Source: Cryptomeria japonica (taxonomy: Eukaryota; Streptophyta; Pinopsida; Cupressales; Cupressaceae). From it: 64,000 bases of DNA. Each line of letters begins with the position of its first letter. Position 1 is the first letter of the stretch. The notes under the pieces are model-generated. The model saw only the letters and a list, made by a program, of their open reading frames with translations, did not search any database and was not told the origin of the DNA. Positions 24,465 through 35,899 of the stretch are shown piece after piece. Made by a program: the position numbers and the translations under genes. The DNA is taken from assembly GCF_030272615.1 (NCBI RefSeq), contig NC_081409.1, positions 911,552,340 through 911,616,339 of the forward strand, read 5' to 3'.

Positions 24465-26884
24465 GACGGTGCGGTTTATTGTGTCGTTTCAAAGAAAGAA
24501 AAATAGGTGTGAAGAAATGCCCCATAAAATGTAAATTTAATGGGTGGTATGCCCCCTCGAGAGATGGGCCGAATTTTATTATTATTTTTTTTGAAAAATC
24601 GGGCGGTCTCTCAAAAAAGAATGAAAAGTGGAGGGGATGTAGAATAGAAGAAATTAGAACTAATGATGAAAGAATGGGAGAAAATGGAGTGAATATGAAG
24701 AAACAACAAGCCAGCGAGTACCCTGAGGTCATGCAAGAGATACATAGCAGATGTAGTGTGGGGTTTGGATTGATGCTATACAATTGATCAAAATTGGTTG
24801 GACAATTTGGTGCAATCGGTTTAATTGCCCCGGTCAAGTCAAAGCGTGATAGTTGATGTCAGTTGGTCACTTGGACATGATAAAGTATGAGTAAGTGAAT
24901 CAAAGTGACCTGATGTGACTTAGACAATTGATATAATTGCCCGATGAAGTCAAGGTATATGAAGCAAAATACTCGTTGAGACATAGACAATTGATGTAAT
25001 TGTCTGTTGGATTGTGTTTGATTGGTTGATCAATTGATAGTGTGTGCGTGGGATGGATGATTGTGGGGAATCATGGCAACCCCGTTGAGACTAGGTCATT
25101 ATGATAAATGCCTGTTGTAGTCTAGGTTTGCCATAATCGATTACCTATTGAGACCCGAAGATACTTGATCAGAGTATCTATTGATAGTCTAGGTGTGCGT
25201 GAGTTGATGTACCTATGCAGATAGAGTAACTTTCTTGACTTATTGGATGACTTAGGATAGGAAACACAATCCCTCCTATTTAGAGATGGATGGTGATGAA
25301 CGTGGCTTGATTAGGTTGATTGGGACACGATGTAGGGTATGTGATGCTGATTATCGAGATGGGGAGGGTGGGGGGGTGGTTCAATGTTAGATAGAAGAAA
25401 TGGAGGACCTATTACATTCCTATGGAAGAAGAGGAAAATAGAGTATCCATTGTCATTACTATGTATGAATGATATGCAGCTATTTATGAATGTATGGATG
25501 GATGGAATGCAACGGAATGCAATATATACAAATGAGATGGAATGATGATCCATGGTGCTTTATTTTTCATCATTGAGCTTTAAAATGTTGTAAGAAAATA
25601 CAAGCAACTTGACATAAAGATTCAAGATGACCAGAGTATTTCTTACATGGATTTTGATATAGCAAGTTAATACAAGCAACTTGATATAATGGATCAAGTT
25701 GACCTGAGTATTGCTTGCGGAACAGACAAGGATTATCTCCTTTCATGCATGACTTGGATCATCCTCCTTGATCTTAGACTGATCATATCCTGAGACAAGT
25801 GCATACCGTAATAAGAGATAAAACCTTTATCCAGTTTGGATGAGGTAGGAAGAACCAAAGGAAGAGCATTGTACCTGCAAACAAACAGTATATACATAAA
25901 GAATAAAGAATAAGGATCCTTGGTAATGGTGCATGCCCATATGGTTGAGGTATACGCTGTAGTCAGCAAGCTGTAATGATCTATGACTGCGTTTGGCATA
26001 AGATTACGTAGCTTGGTGAACTTCCCAAGTAGACACCATTAGTACATGCCCCAGAACTTCATCGGAAATAATGCACAAATGATACAAAACAATGCTGCAA
26101 GATCCTGATACAGATAAACGAACGATTGTACTCACAAATCAACCAAGTATTTGATAGCTTAACATAATTTTCTTGTCAAAGAAAACGTCACTTTTGTCTT
26201 TGTTTTGGTAAGGAAGGATGCATCCTTGTTGAAGACAGTTTGATTGTTGATGTTGATTGTGTGGTTGATTGGTAAATGGTCATTGTGTGAGTAGTTTGTC
26301 AATGTTTATTTTGGTATCTGCATGGATGGGTATGTACAAGGTGTTGTCATGTTTTTGTGTGATTTTTCAATGGTTTTGTTGATGTTTTTGGATTTTGAAT
26401 TGTTTTGAATGTTTTTGGTATTTTTGCGAGATATTTTTGAATGTTTTTGGAGTTTTGATGATTGTTTGAATGAAGAACTTAATGAATCATAAGACAATGT
26501 AGAATCCACTTCCATCAATAGGTTAAACGCATTGCCCCCAGTTTTAGACATGACTATGAAAAAGTGGGATGCAAGATGTATGGAGTACTATCATAATTGC
26601 AGAGGAATAAAAAGCCATGGTTGATGGATGGATGGATGTATGTATGAAGTAGATGTGATCGCAACAAGTCTGAAAGACAATGGAGCCATAGCCTTTATGA
26701 GTGGTGCCTGTTTTTCAGGTTTTCACCATCGTACTTACCCAAGGTGCCACCGGAGTGGTTGTTCACCATTTGGATGCATGATTTTTCTTTACTTTTTTTA
26801 ATGTTTTTGTATTTTCTTCAGGACATTTTTCTGAATGTTTTTGGTATTTTCTGATATGCAGGGGAGCCTGATGCTCTATACAGC
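24465..26884 (-). other. Gypsy B 3' non-coding region
   Basis: 2.4 kb without a gene. Three degenerate copies of a caattgatgtaattg motif lie at about 24800, 24925 and 24987. T-rich repeats of gaatgtttttgg lie at 26360-26480. A single gaaaatgtcctgaagaaa-type unit (26815-26865, reversed) corresponds to the 30-bp array of element A. Open stretches such as 24461-24787 show no family signal. Confidence 0.6.
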
Positions 26885-28204
26885 TTAGGTATAAAACCGT
26901 TTGAGGTGCATGCTATTAATTGGATCTGCAAGCGGTTCTCCTTCTGATGTAGCCAACTGATATGCCCCGGACTCGAACACAGCAGTGACAACATATGGGC
27001 CCAACCAGTTTGATTCAAACTTGCCCTGATGTTCTCGGTTTGATTGGTTGTGAGGATTCTCTCGTAGAACAAGATCACCTACCTCAAATTTACAAGGTCT
27101 AACTCGGTGATTGTAGCTTCTGCTCATGCACTGCTGATAGGCTTTGAGATGGTTATATGCAGCTTGTTGCTTCTCATCAAGTAACTCTAAGTCCTAAAGA
27201 CGTGAGACTCTGTAAGCTTCATCATCAATGAGATTGTGCAAGGAAACCCGTAGTGACGGTATCTCAACCTCAATAGGCAAGATAGCTTCTGCACCATAGA
27301 CCAATGAATAAGGAGTTGCACCTGTAGGGGTTCGAATGCTAGTTTGATATGCCCATAGCGCTGGATTTAGTTGAACATGCCAATCACGGCCGGCATCATT
27401 GACTGTCTTTTTGAGGATTCTTAATATGTTTTTATTGGATGCTTCGGCCTGACCATTGCCTTGTGGGTAATAGGGGGTGGAAAAGCGATGTTGGATATGA
27501 AATTTCTCACAAAGTTCACGGACATCCTGATTTTTGAAAGGGAGATCGTTATCTGTGATGATGGACATGGGCACACCATACCAACAGATGATGTAATTGA
27601 GGATGAATGAGGCGATCTGCTTGTCGGTGACTTGGGTAAGTGGAACAGCTTCGATCCACTTTGTGAAATATTCGGTGGTGGTAATAATGAATTTATGGCC
27701 ATTGGATGAAGATGGATGAATCTTACCCACGAGGTCAAGGCCCCATTGACAGAAAGGCCATGGTGTTATGATTGGTTGCAGTTCCTGGGCTGGTGCATGT
27801 ATCAGGTCGCCATGAACTTGACATTTCTTGCATTTTCTGACAAAGTAGTAGGAATCCTTTTCCATAGATGGCCAATAGTATCCATTGCGCAGGAGTTTCT
27901 TGGCTAGTGACGGACCACTTGAGTGAGTCCCACAAATTCCTTCATGGACCTCTTCCAAAGCCTTTGTTATCTCACCTTGTTCCAAACATCGAAGGAGAGT
28001 ACCATCAAGACCGCGTCGGTATAGGGTTTCGGCAATAATGGTATATCGAGCAGTTTGGCGAATGAAGGTTTTACGTTGGTTATTTGATTGGTTGGGAGGA
28101 AGGGTGTGATCGCGGAGATAGGTGTAGAACTCACCATACCATGGGGATTCAGAACCGACAAGGTGACATATCATCTCAGATTCAGGGATATCATAAGCGG
28201 GGAT
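26885..28204 (-). pseudogene. pol: Gypsy B integrase
   Basis: Minus-strand integrase. HEGICGTH and CKKCQVHG form the zinc site. LDLVGKI, ITDNDLPF and GNGQAEASNK carry the D-D-E acids. A C-terminal FEVGDLVLRENP with NWLGPY ends in LKRFYT near 26878-26885. The main open piece is 28174-27194 (326 codons). A TAG near 27194 replaces the Gln codon that element A keeps at the matching site (SRLQ). Another TAG at about 28205 separates it from the RNase H part. Confidence 0.9.
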
Positions 28205-29112
28205 CTAAAGGTGTTCTACCAAGAACTCGTAGCATGTTGAATTCTGTGGAAGATCTAGTAGAGATGCGATGGTAGCCATGGTGTCAGCAGCTCGATTCTG
28301 ATCTCTTGGTATCTGCTCAAAAGTGATAGTAGTAAATGATGCCTTTAGATTGTCCACCATTTGCTTATATGGCACGAGTTTATCATCCTTGGTCTGATAT
28401 TCATCTGTTGCTTGTCGAATGACTAGTTGGGAATCGCCATATACTTGCAGTTCTTGTAATTTCCATTGTACGGCTAACCTGAGTCCTGTGATCAAGGCCT
28501 CATACTCGGCTATATTGTTTGTGCATGGAAATGTGAGCCTGTAAGACTTCGGGATGCTATCACCTTGAGGTGTGATAAACAGAATGCCTGCCCCTGAGCC
28601 GTGCCTAGTGTATGAACCATCAAAATATAGTTTCCATGGTTGTGCTGCTGTGATCATGAATATCTCCTCATCTAGAAAATTGGAAATAAGAGGATGATCG
28701 CCTGTGAGTGGTGCATCGGCCAACTGATCTGCAATAACCTGACCTTTGATAGCTTTACGGTCTACATACTCAATGTCAAATTCACTTAGAATCATCACCC
28801 ATTTGGCCAAGCGGCCTGTCAATGCTGCTTTGTTAAGTAAATACTTGAGTGGATCAATCTTTGCAATGAGTTGTACCTTGTGTGTTAACAGATAGTGTCT
28901 CAATTTTGTGGCTGCTAAGATTACTGCTAGGCAAGCTCGCTCAATAGGCATGTAATTGAGTTCATATCCCACCAGTGTGCGAGAGATGTAGTAAACAACA
29001 CACTCTTTTCCTTCTGCATTATGCTGTGCCAGTAGTACACCCAATGCTGTACTGGTTGCTGAGATATAGAGTAACAACGGTCTACTTGGATCTAGTGGGA
29101 TCAGCAATGGTG
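28205..29112 (-). pseudogene. pol: Gypsy B RNase H and second RNase H-like domain
   Basis: 300 open codons on the minus strand. The RT-linked RNase H (LLYISATSTALGVLLAQ, YELNYMPIERACLAVI) is followed by the second RNase H-like domain: LYFDGSYTRHGSGAGIL near 28610, NNIAEYEALITGL near 28510, YGDSQLVI near 28430 and QNRAADTMATIAS near 28280. All four acids are present. Upstream coding sequence is cut off at 29113 by element C and resumes at 40780. Confidence 0.9.
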
Positions 29113-29117
29113 GATTT

Positions 29118-30317
29118 TGTAGCGTCCTAAAATTGCGACACTTGCAATTTCGACTGCATTTCGGTCTTCACGATGGCGATGCAACACGCAACCTGAATGG
29201 AGACCCCGAAACCTGATTATGACACCAAAAACTGCATTTTCAAGCACCCTGGCCTGAACCTCCTTTGCACCCTGCTGTCCCGGGAGGTGGGACCAGAGCG
29301 CCCTGGTCCCTGGGTCCTATTTTGGGCCCGGTCTCTTTTGGACTTCGGGTCTTTATGTTTGCAAATTGGAAAATTATCTTTCCTGGTCGGCCTAAGGTTG
29401 GGAAAATCAGTCTATCAACCCTAAATGACAAGTATATAAACTCCATTTTTCTCTCCCATTTAGGTAGAGGAAATGTAGGAAGGTCATATGTGTACAAGCG
29501 TGGAAACTGTACTCAAGCATTCAAGCATTCAAGCATTCAAGCATTCCTTCTAAGTCTCCATTCAAGGCTAAGTGTTGCATTCAAGGCAAGGATTCAACCA
29601 TTGAAGAGGAGATCACTTACTACATACTACTACATACAATAAACAACAACATCTATACCTTCGCACATAAGGATACAAACATCCTTACAACAAGGTATTA
29701 GTACTTGTTTTACATTACAGACATTTACATTTACAGCATTGCTCATTTCTTGGTTAATTCCAAAACCGGGGTTTGACCTAAAGGCAAACCCCTAATCCCT
29801 AACCCCCCAATCGTCTTCGCTTTTCTGTGTGTAGGTTGCAGGTACGCGGCTGAAATTGAAGATCCGGAATCCTTGTGCAGAGACGAACAGATCCCCCTTC
29901 GTTTCGCGGATTTTTCGGAGGACCGTGGCGCTCGGGCGCCATCGTCCCGGCAACTTTCGCTCAAATTTGCAGGACAGCGCCGTATCGACATTTTACTGCT
30001 AATTCCAGGTCCGCAGCTTCATCCTATATCCCTATCTCAGTTTATAAGCGAATCTTTGTCACTTTCTATGCATTCCTAGCTTAATTCTTCTATGCACATT
30101 CTTTACAAAAGAGGGTAGCCTTGCTGTCATAACCCTTGAAACACATTTAGCATCCAATCTTGCATTGTGTGGGATTGGATCTTGTGGGTTTCAACCCCTC
30201 TTTTGAATGTAAAGTCTCCCAAGTGAAAACCATCAACCCTAGCGACCTCCCTTCTCTCTCCTTGGAGTTGGAAGAGGGGAGAGCAACTAGGGTACGATCG
30301 CGATTTTCCGCTTTACA
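29118..30317 (+). repeat. Element C copy 1, 5' LTR
   Basis: 1200 bp with TATATAAA at 29433-29440. A perfect hairpin GGGACCAG-agcgcc-CTGGTCCC is at 29289-29310. Differences from the 3' LTR, apart from a 38-bp extra hairpin unit there, are about ten, almost all C/T or G/A at CG or CTG/CAG sites. Confidence 0.93.
29289..29310 (+). repeat. GGACC hairpin unit in C LTR
   Basis: Eight-base perfect stem with a six-base loop. Homologous sites are 39708-39765 (two units), 57167-57193 (one) and 63829-63920 (three). See findings. Confidence 0.85.
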
Positions 30318-30320
30318 TTT

Positions 30321-30340
30321 TGGTGAACCCGACGTGAACA
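30321..30340 (+). promoter_or_regulatory. Putative primer-binding site, element C
   Basis: TGGTGAACCCGACGTGAACA starts three bases after the 5' LTR. The TGG start and the placement fit a primer site. I do not recognise the matching tRNA. The first 18 bases also follow the LTR of element B (48565-48582, reverse) and of C copy 2. Confidence 0.7.
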
Positions 30341-31498
30341 TCCTTTTTGATTATTCATAATTAGATCTGAAAATTGGATTCCTTGATTACATTTCCATGT
30401 TGATCTTTTGCAAAATTTTAGAGGTTAATTGCATAAAAACCCTAAATTCTCTTTTTAGTAATTAAGCTTGTGAAATGTCTAAATGTTAATGCTTGTTTCA
30501 GATCTACCCTTCTATTACAAATTATCAATTCATATCTATGCTTTAATTTTGAAAATTAAGTGGTTAAGTGTCAAAACCCTAATTTTTGAAACCCTCTTGA
30601 TTCAACCTTTGTCCGACAATTTCACTGATCAAAACATCTCCAAGTCAGCTGTAACTTTGGATTCCGCAATAAAATCACAATATCTTTCATCCCTGAAAAT
30701 TTGGAAAAAAGTTGCGAGGACCGTGTGCACTTCGAGCGCCATCGTCCCCGACATTTTTTCTGAAATTTCGGGAGCTAGATCTTACTGTATTTTCCTGCTA
30801 AAATCCAGAATTTTGGCTGATTTTATCAATTATAACACTTTCAAAATTAAAGTCAAAGTTGGTCTAGGGATTGCTTGGATTAACGCTTCTAATCATTCAA
30901 AAATCATTGAAATTGAAATTTTGTGTCAAAATTGTGTTCTTACTGTCCTAAATCTGAAAAGTGTGTTTGCATTCATTAAAAATTTCAGTGCTTTATTCAA
31001 ATTCTTGGAATTTGTGACTTTTGAAATTAAGTGCTTAATTACAACAACTTTAATTTCCGCTTTCAAAATTGAATTTTGCGTGAAATTGAGTCAACTTTTG
31101 AATTTCAAAACTTGCATTGCTTTCGGTATTCCCTCTAAAATCATAAAATTCAAAATTTCAGTTTCCCTCTCTTTTTCAAAATTCAAATTTTTGCATTTTT
31201 CGACAATCTTGGTAGGGTTCAATTTCGAGATTGCAACTTTAATTTGGCCTATCTACAGATCGTAAAACCACTCAATTTTTTCAGATTAGCTCTAAAATCA
31301 TCATAACTTTCATCCCTGCAAATTTCGAAAAAAGTTGCCGGGACCGTGTGCACTCCGAAGCGCCATGGTCCCTGACATTTTTTCTGAAATTTCGAGAGAT
31401 TGTCCTGATTATATTTAACAGCTTAAATCCAGAAGATTGGCTGATTTTATTGAAAATTGCTACCTCTAAAATCAAAATTTTCTCTCCCTCTCTAGTGC
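30341..31498 (+). other. Element C copy 1 leader
   Basis: 1.16 kb untranslated leader. The stretch 30483-31265 is open for 260 codons but is T/A-biased, has no family signal and is broken in copy 2, so I do not call it a gene. Two copies of a gaggaccgtgtgcac...gtccc motif lie at 30715-30751 and 31339-31380; a third is in the LTR at 29917-29950. Confidence 0.65.
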
Positions 31499-34138
31499 AT
31501 GAGTTTTACAACAATAAGCCCTACTTACACTATTCCCGTTAGACGAAGCCGTAGAATTAAGTCTTTCCGAGGTTTAATGACCGAGGAGATGGAACCTAAT
31601 TTGAATAGCCTTTTTAACGAGGACATGGGTAATTCCTCTAATCCTCCTAATTGAGGGTCAAGAATACCCCGATAGTCAAGCTCTTCCTTTAATTGAGGGT
31701 CTAAAACGTATGCTTCAAAGTGATAAGAATGGAATTGATATTTTGTGTGGTATTGCACACATTGTGGATTCGAATGTGATGCCTATGAAGAGTTGTGCTG
31801 AAAATTTGGGTTATACACAACCTCCTACTCAAGTCAATCATTCTATTCCTTTGATGACTTCTATTGCTAGCGTACCTACCTTTACATCAAACATAATGGC
31901 TACTTCTACACAAGACATTCCTCCTGTGATCACCAGTCATGGGGGCAACCCTTCTTCTTCAATTAACCCTCTTCCTTCATTCAATCCGACTTCTTCATTC
32001 ATTCCTTCAATGAGTGTCCCTATTATATCTCCACAAATGAACATGACGCAAGGGGGCAATTCGTTTAACCATTCCATTCCTCCTTGTAGTGTTCCTCCTG
32101 TCCAATCATCTCCTATGACTAACTATCATAGAGTCCCACCACCTTACTCTTTACCTTCTTTCAATAACATAACACCTCCATCTCAATCTAACACATCTAA
32201 TATGAATTCTTCGACTGAAGCGACCATTGACAATCTTGCACAAACTGTCTCTTCTTTACAGCAACAAATTGCCTCTATGAATCAATCTAAGTTTAGTGTG
32301 CCCACATTTGATGTTGCGAGCCCACTTTCTCTTGACATTGTTCGAGCTATCCCTCCTAAACATGTTGAAATCCCGCATTTGGAGCTTTATAATGGTAAAG
32401 GTGATCCTCTAACACATGTTAAGACTTTTCAAACAATATGTACTGATTTTGCTTATGACCAAAGGTTGCTTGCAAAACTGTTCACTAGAACATTAAGAGA
32501 CAAAGCCCTACAATGGTATTGCTTGTTGCCTTCTTATTCTATTACTTCTTTCGAACAACTTGCAAATGCTTTCATTCAACAATTTCAAAACAATATAAGT
32601 CCTAAAGTTACTTTGATTGATTTAATGCATTGTAAACAAGGTGTTAAAGAAAAAGTGACTGATTTCATTGGTAGATATAAGCATTTGTATGCTCAAATTT
32701 CTTTTCCAGTGCCTGACAATGATATTCAAAGAATCTTTATTTCTAATTTACAAAAAGATATTCGAGACAAACTTCTGTTTTCTGAGTTTACTTCTTTCCA
32801 ACAGTTGTGTGCAACTCTTCACAATTATCAACTGACTGTGAGTCAAATGGAACAATCACATCCTATGGCTCCGAGTGATAAGGGTGATAGCAGTCAACAA
32901 CCATTTGGGAAGTTTAAACCGAACAGAGATTCCATCAAATTCAATGAAAACATCATCAACAACAATGTGAATGCAGCATCAGGTGTGCCTCCTATTTCTA
33001 AATTTTTCAAGAAAGAAAGAAAGTATACTCCTTTGAATGAATCATTGCATAGTATTATGAATAAGTTATTGGAACAAAATGTGCTTACTCTTCCTCCTAT
33101 AAGGCAAATTGATCCTGCAAAGATTACTTCACCTTATTTTGATAACAAAGCTTTTTGTCAATTTCATCGTCAGCCTGGGCATGATACTGAAAAATGTTTT
33201 TCTTTAAAGGGTAAAATTCAAGATTTGATTGATAATAATACTATTTCTGTTTCTGGAGTGAATGATAAAGGCAATACATCTGTAGCTCCTCCTAATCAAA
33301 ATCTTCAGATTTTCACTGATCCATTACCTTCTCATACCTCTAATGCAATTGAGGCTAATGATTCCTCTCTCTCATCTGATGGACTTGTGTCTATAACTCC
33401 GAATGTGATTAACTTTGTAGAGCAGCAAGAAAACCCTAAAGAACCTTCCATCACATTTGATTCCAGTGAAACCATTAGGGCACCTGATGGTCCTTTATAC
33501 ATAGTTGCAAAAGTCAAGAATACACCTTGCCGTGGAGTGCTTATTGATCCTTCGTGCATGGTTAATGTTATTACTGAAGAATTTCTTTTCACTTTGCAAT
33601 TGAATCAAGTGATTTATGACAAAACAGATGTGATTGTGAAACTATTTGATGCATTTTCTTCTCCTGCAATTGGTTCTATTACATTGCCTATTGAGGTCCA
33701 TAACAAATCCCTTGATGTGAACTTTTCTATTATTCCATCTTCCGAACAATTTCGTGTGAAGCTTGGCTATCCTTGGCTATCTTCCATGAAAGCTATTGCT
33801 TCTCCTATTCATAAGTGTTTGAAATTTCCCCATAATGGTGAAGTTGTTACTGTCAATCATAGTCTCTTTAAACCAGCTGAAAGAACTTCTAGCGTTCCTA
33901 TTGATTACTTTTGGCCTAAACAATTCCAATCTCTTCCTCCGCGAAGTGATCATCTTTTCAAATCTTATCAAAAATGGAAAACAGATATGATCCTATCTTT
34001 AAGTGAACCTAGAACACCCAAACTTGATATTCCTATCGTTCTTGAGAAGGAAATTCTTCCTTTGAAAGATAAAACTAATGTCTTTCCTCAAGAAGATTCC
34101 CAACCCGTTCCCATGGATGTGATTATGTCTATGCCTAA
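31499..34138 (+). pseudogene. gag: Element C copy 1 gag, N-terminal and central part
   Basis: Start ATG at 31499 (MSFTTISPTYTIPVRRS), as in copy 2. An 84-bp segment present in copy 2 is replaced by seven bases at about 31652, causing a shift and a TGA at 31652-31654; the frame reopens at ATG 31710 for over 800 codons. Domains: Pro/Ser-rich N-part; Retrotrans_gag (DPLTHVKTFQTICTDFAYD, ALQWYCLLPSYSITSFEQL) at 32400-32800; knuckle-like CQFHRQPGHDTEKC near 33157; protease-like remnant with LIDPSC at 33540-33557 and LGYPWLSSMKAI near 33760. The catalytic D-x-G pattern is lost. It is cut at 34138 by element D. Confidence 0.88.
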
Positions 34139-34290
34139 TGATGCAGAGATATCAACTCTGGAACTCTCCCTAAGGATTAAATCAACTCAAGGAGACACAT
34201 CAAAGGATCCTCTACATGCTAGGTGATTCAAAACAAAACTCAACTCAACACACCCAACCAAGGATAGCATCAAAATGGTTTGTTCCAACA
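34139..34290 (-). repeat. Element D 3' LTR
   Basis: 152 bp. In element orientation it starts tgttggaacaaacc and ends ctctgcatca. It differs from the other LTR by two inner substitutions plus a different outer end (ttccaaca versus ttcggcatca). Confidence 0.88.
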
Positions 34291-35899
34291 CCTCTATAGG
34301 TCTTAACACATCCCAAACACCATAAGACAAGGTTCTACACACCCCCAAACTCAGACTCAAACTCATAAACCAAACTTGCTCTTCTAGGCTCTATTCCTTG
34401 TAGCCTCCAAATCGGGTATTTTCAACTTTTCTCCAAATCATCCCAAAACACTTGACAAAAAAATTACATATTTAGACACCCATTTGGATGTTACACAACA
34501 TATCAAAAAACAAATATAGGTTGTTTTGGACGGACCCTTTGCTGTCCTCAAATGTGCCCCTTTTTAGCCTTAAAAACCACCCACTTTACAAAGGAAGTAC
34601 CAACAAAACTTAACACCAGATTAAACCCTTTTTTACAGTCTCTTATTATGTTCCCAAACCAAGGATTTTTCAGGTCTTAGGTCTTGGTTGCACTCCTAGA
34701 TACCCAAACACCAAAAACCTCACTAAATCACCCTTTTCCCTAGGGCTTTCTAGAAATATCATTTCCAATCACTTCCAAGGCTCAAAAAAAGTTCAAACAC
34801 CTTTAAAATGGTGTTTCTAGACACTTCAATGCATAAAATACCCCCCTTGTTCAATTAGATTCTCTGCTGCTACACTCTAGCCTTCATTTTCACTCATTTC
34901 CAGTCACTTTTCTTCAACTTTCATGCAACTTTCATGGTGTACACCTGCACTCTTCACTCCTTCCTGTCAATCATGGGTTATTAAACTATTGTACATGTTA
35001 TTTGGCATCCATCCTATGAGAATCAGACTTGTACATTCATAGGATGGATCCTTACATGCTTGGAAATTCACAAATTAGTGAAAAAATCACTGTCTTTTCT
35101 GGGACAGTCAGCAATAAATAAAAATATGATACTTTCAAGACTTCAAAAATGCACTCAATACATCAAAGGAATAACCAATAAACCCCCAATGTACAGCAAT
35201 GATGATCCCTTAGCCTTTCAATGCAAAGAAAGCATGAAAAAACAAGGATTTGACAGCAAATAAAGAGTTTTTAAATTAATTTTCTGAGACAGTCCGTACA
35301 AGTCCGTACCAGCATCATCCAACCACACAAAAATTACTTTAGAGACTTTATAAGACCTTCCCCAACCAACTCCAACCAATCTCCAACTAATCCAAGTGAT
35401 TAAAATGTCAAAACAACTCTAAAACTTATTTCCCACCAAAACTGGAACTAGTTGTTGAAATTCAAAATTTGAATTTTCAACTTTATTTCTAATACTTTTA
35501 ATCAACTAAAACCTATCCTATTCAACTTATTTTGACATAATAAGATCATTAAATCACAATAAACTCCTATCCAACCTATCTAGACTCCATCATCCTATTA
35601 CATTGCATTTTGGTCCTTAGGCCTTTATCAGGATCTTTAGGACTTTTACATAATTTATTGAATTCAACATTACAATAGGCCATTATAGGCTTCAAAACAT
35701 TCCAATTGACCTCTAGTGATGTCATATCACTCTCCTTAGTCCTTGGTGTCCTCCTTTGTTCATTTGCCCTCCTGGATGCTCCGGCATCATACTCCCCACC
35801 AATAAGAAAATTCTTGTCCCAAGAATTGCTCCAATGATCAGTCTGATTTCTTTTTGCTATCATCCTTTGAGTAGGGATCAGATAGTCCCCAAATGTGAC
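34291..35899 (-). other. Element D 3' non-coding region
   Basis: 1.6 kb after the gag stop. A 95-codon open stretch (35863-35576, DKNFLIGGEYDAGASRRANE) begins 37 bases after gag. I do not recognise it, and it may be chance. A perfect 13-bp inverted repeat, atccatcctatga at 35007-35019 and its complement at 35037-35049 with a 17-base loop, is a candidate RNA hairpin. No RT or integrase motif is present on either strand. Confidence 0.65.

Noticed and set aside
24445-24837. Open stretches on both strands just inside the B 3' LTR.
   Set aside because: Non-coding 3' region of B, no conserved motif, and both strands are open by composition.
29743-30084. Overlapping open stretches within the C LTRs (also 40200-40541 and 57632-58083).
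   Set aside because: They repeat in every LTR copy on both strands because the LTR is repeated. No protein family signal.
30483-31265. 260-codon open stretch in the leader of element C copy 1.
   Set aside because: Strong T/A bias, no family motif, and the matching region of copy 2 is broken into short pieces. It is leader sequence.
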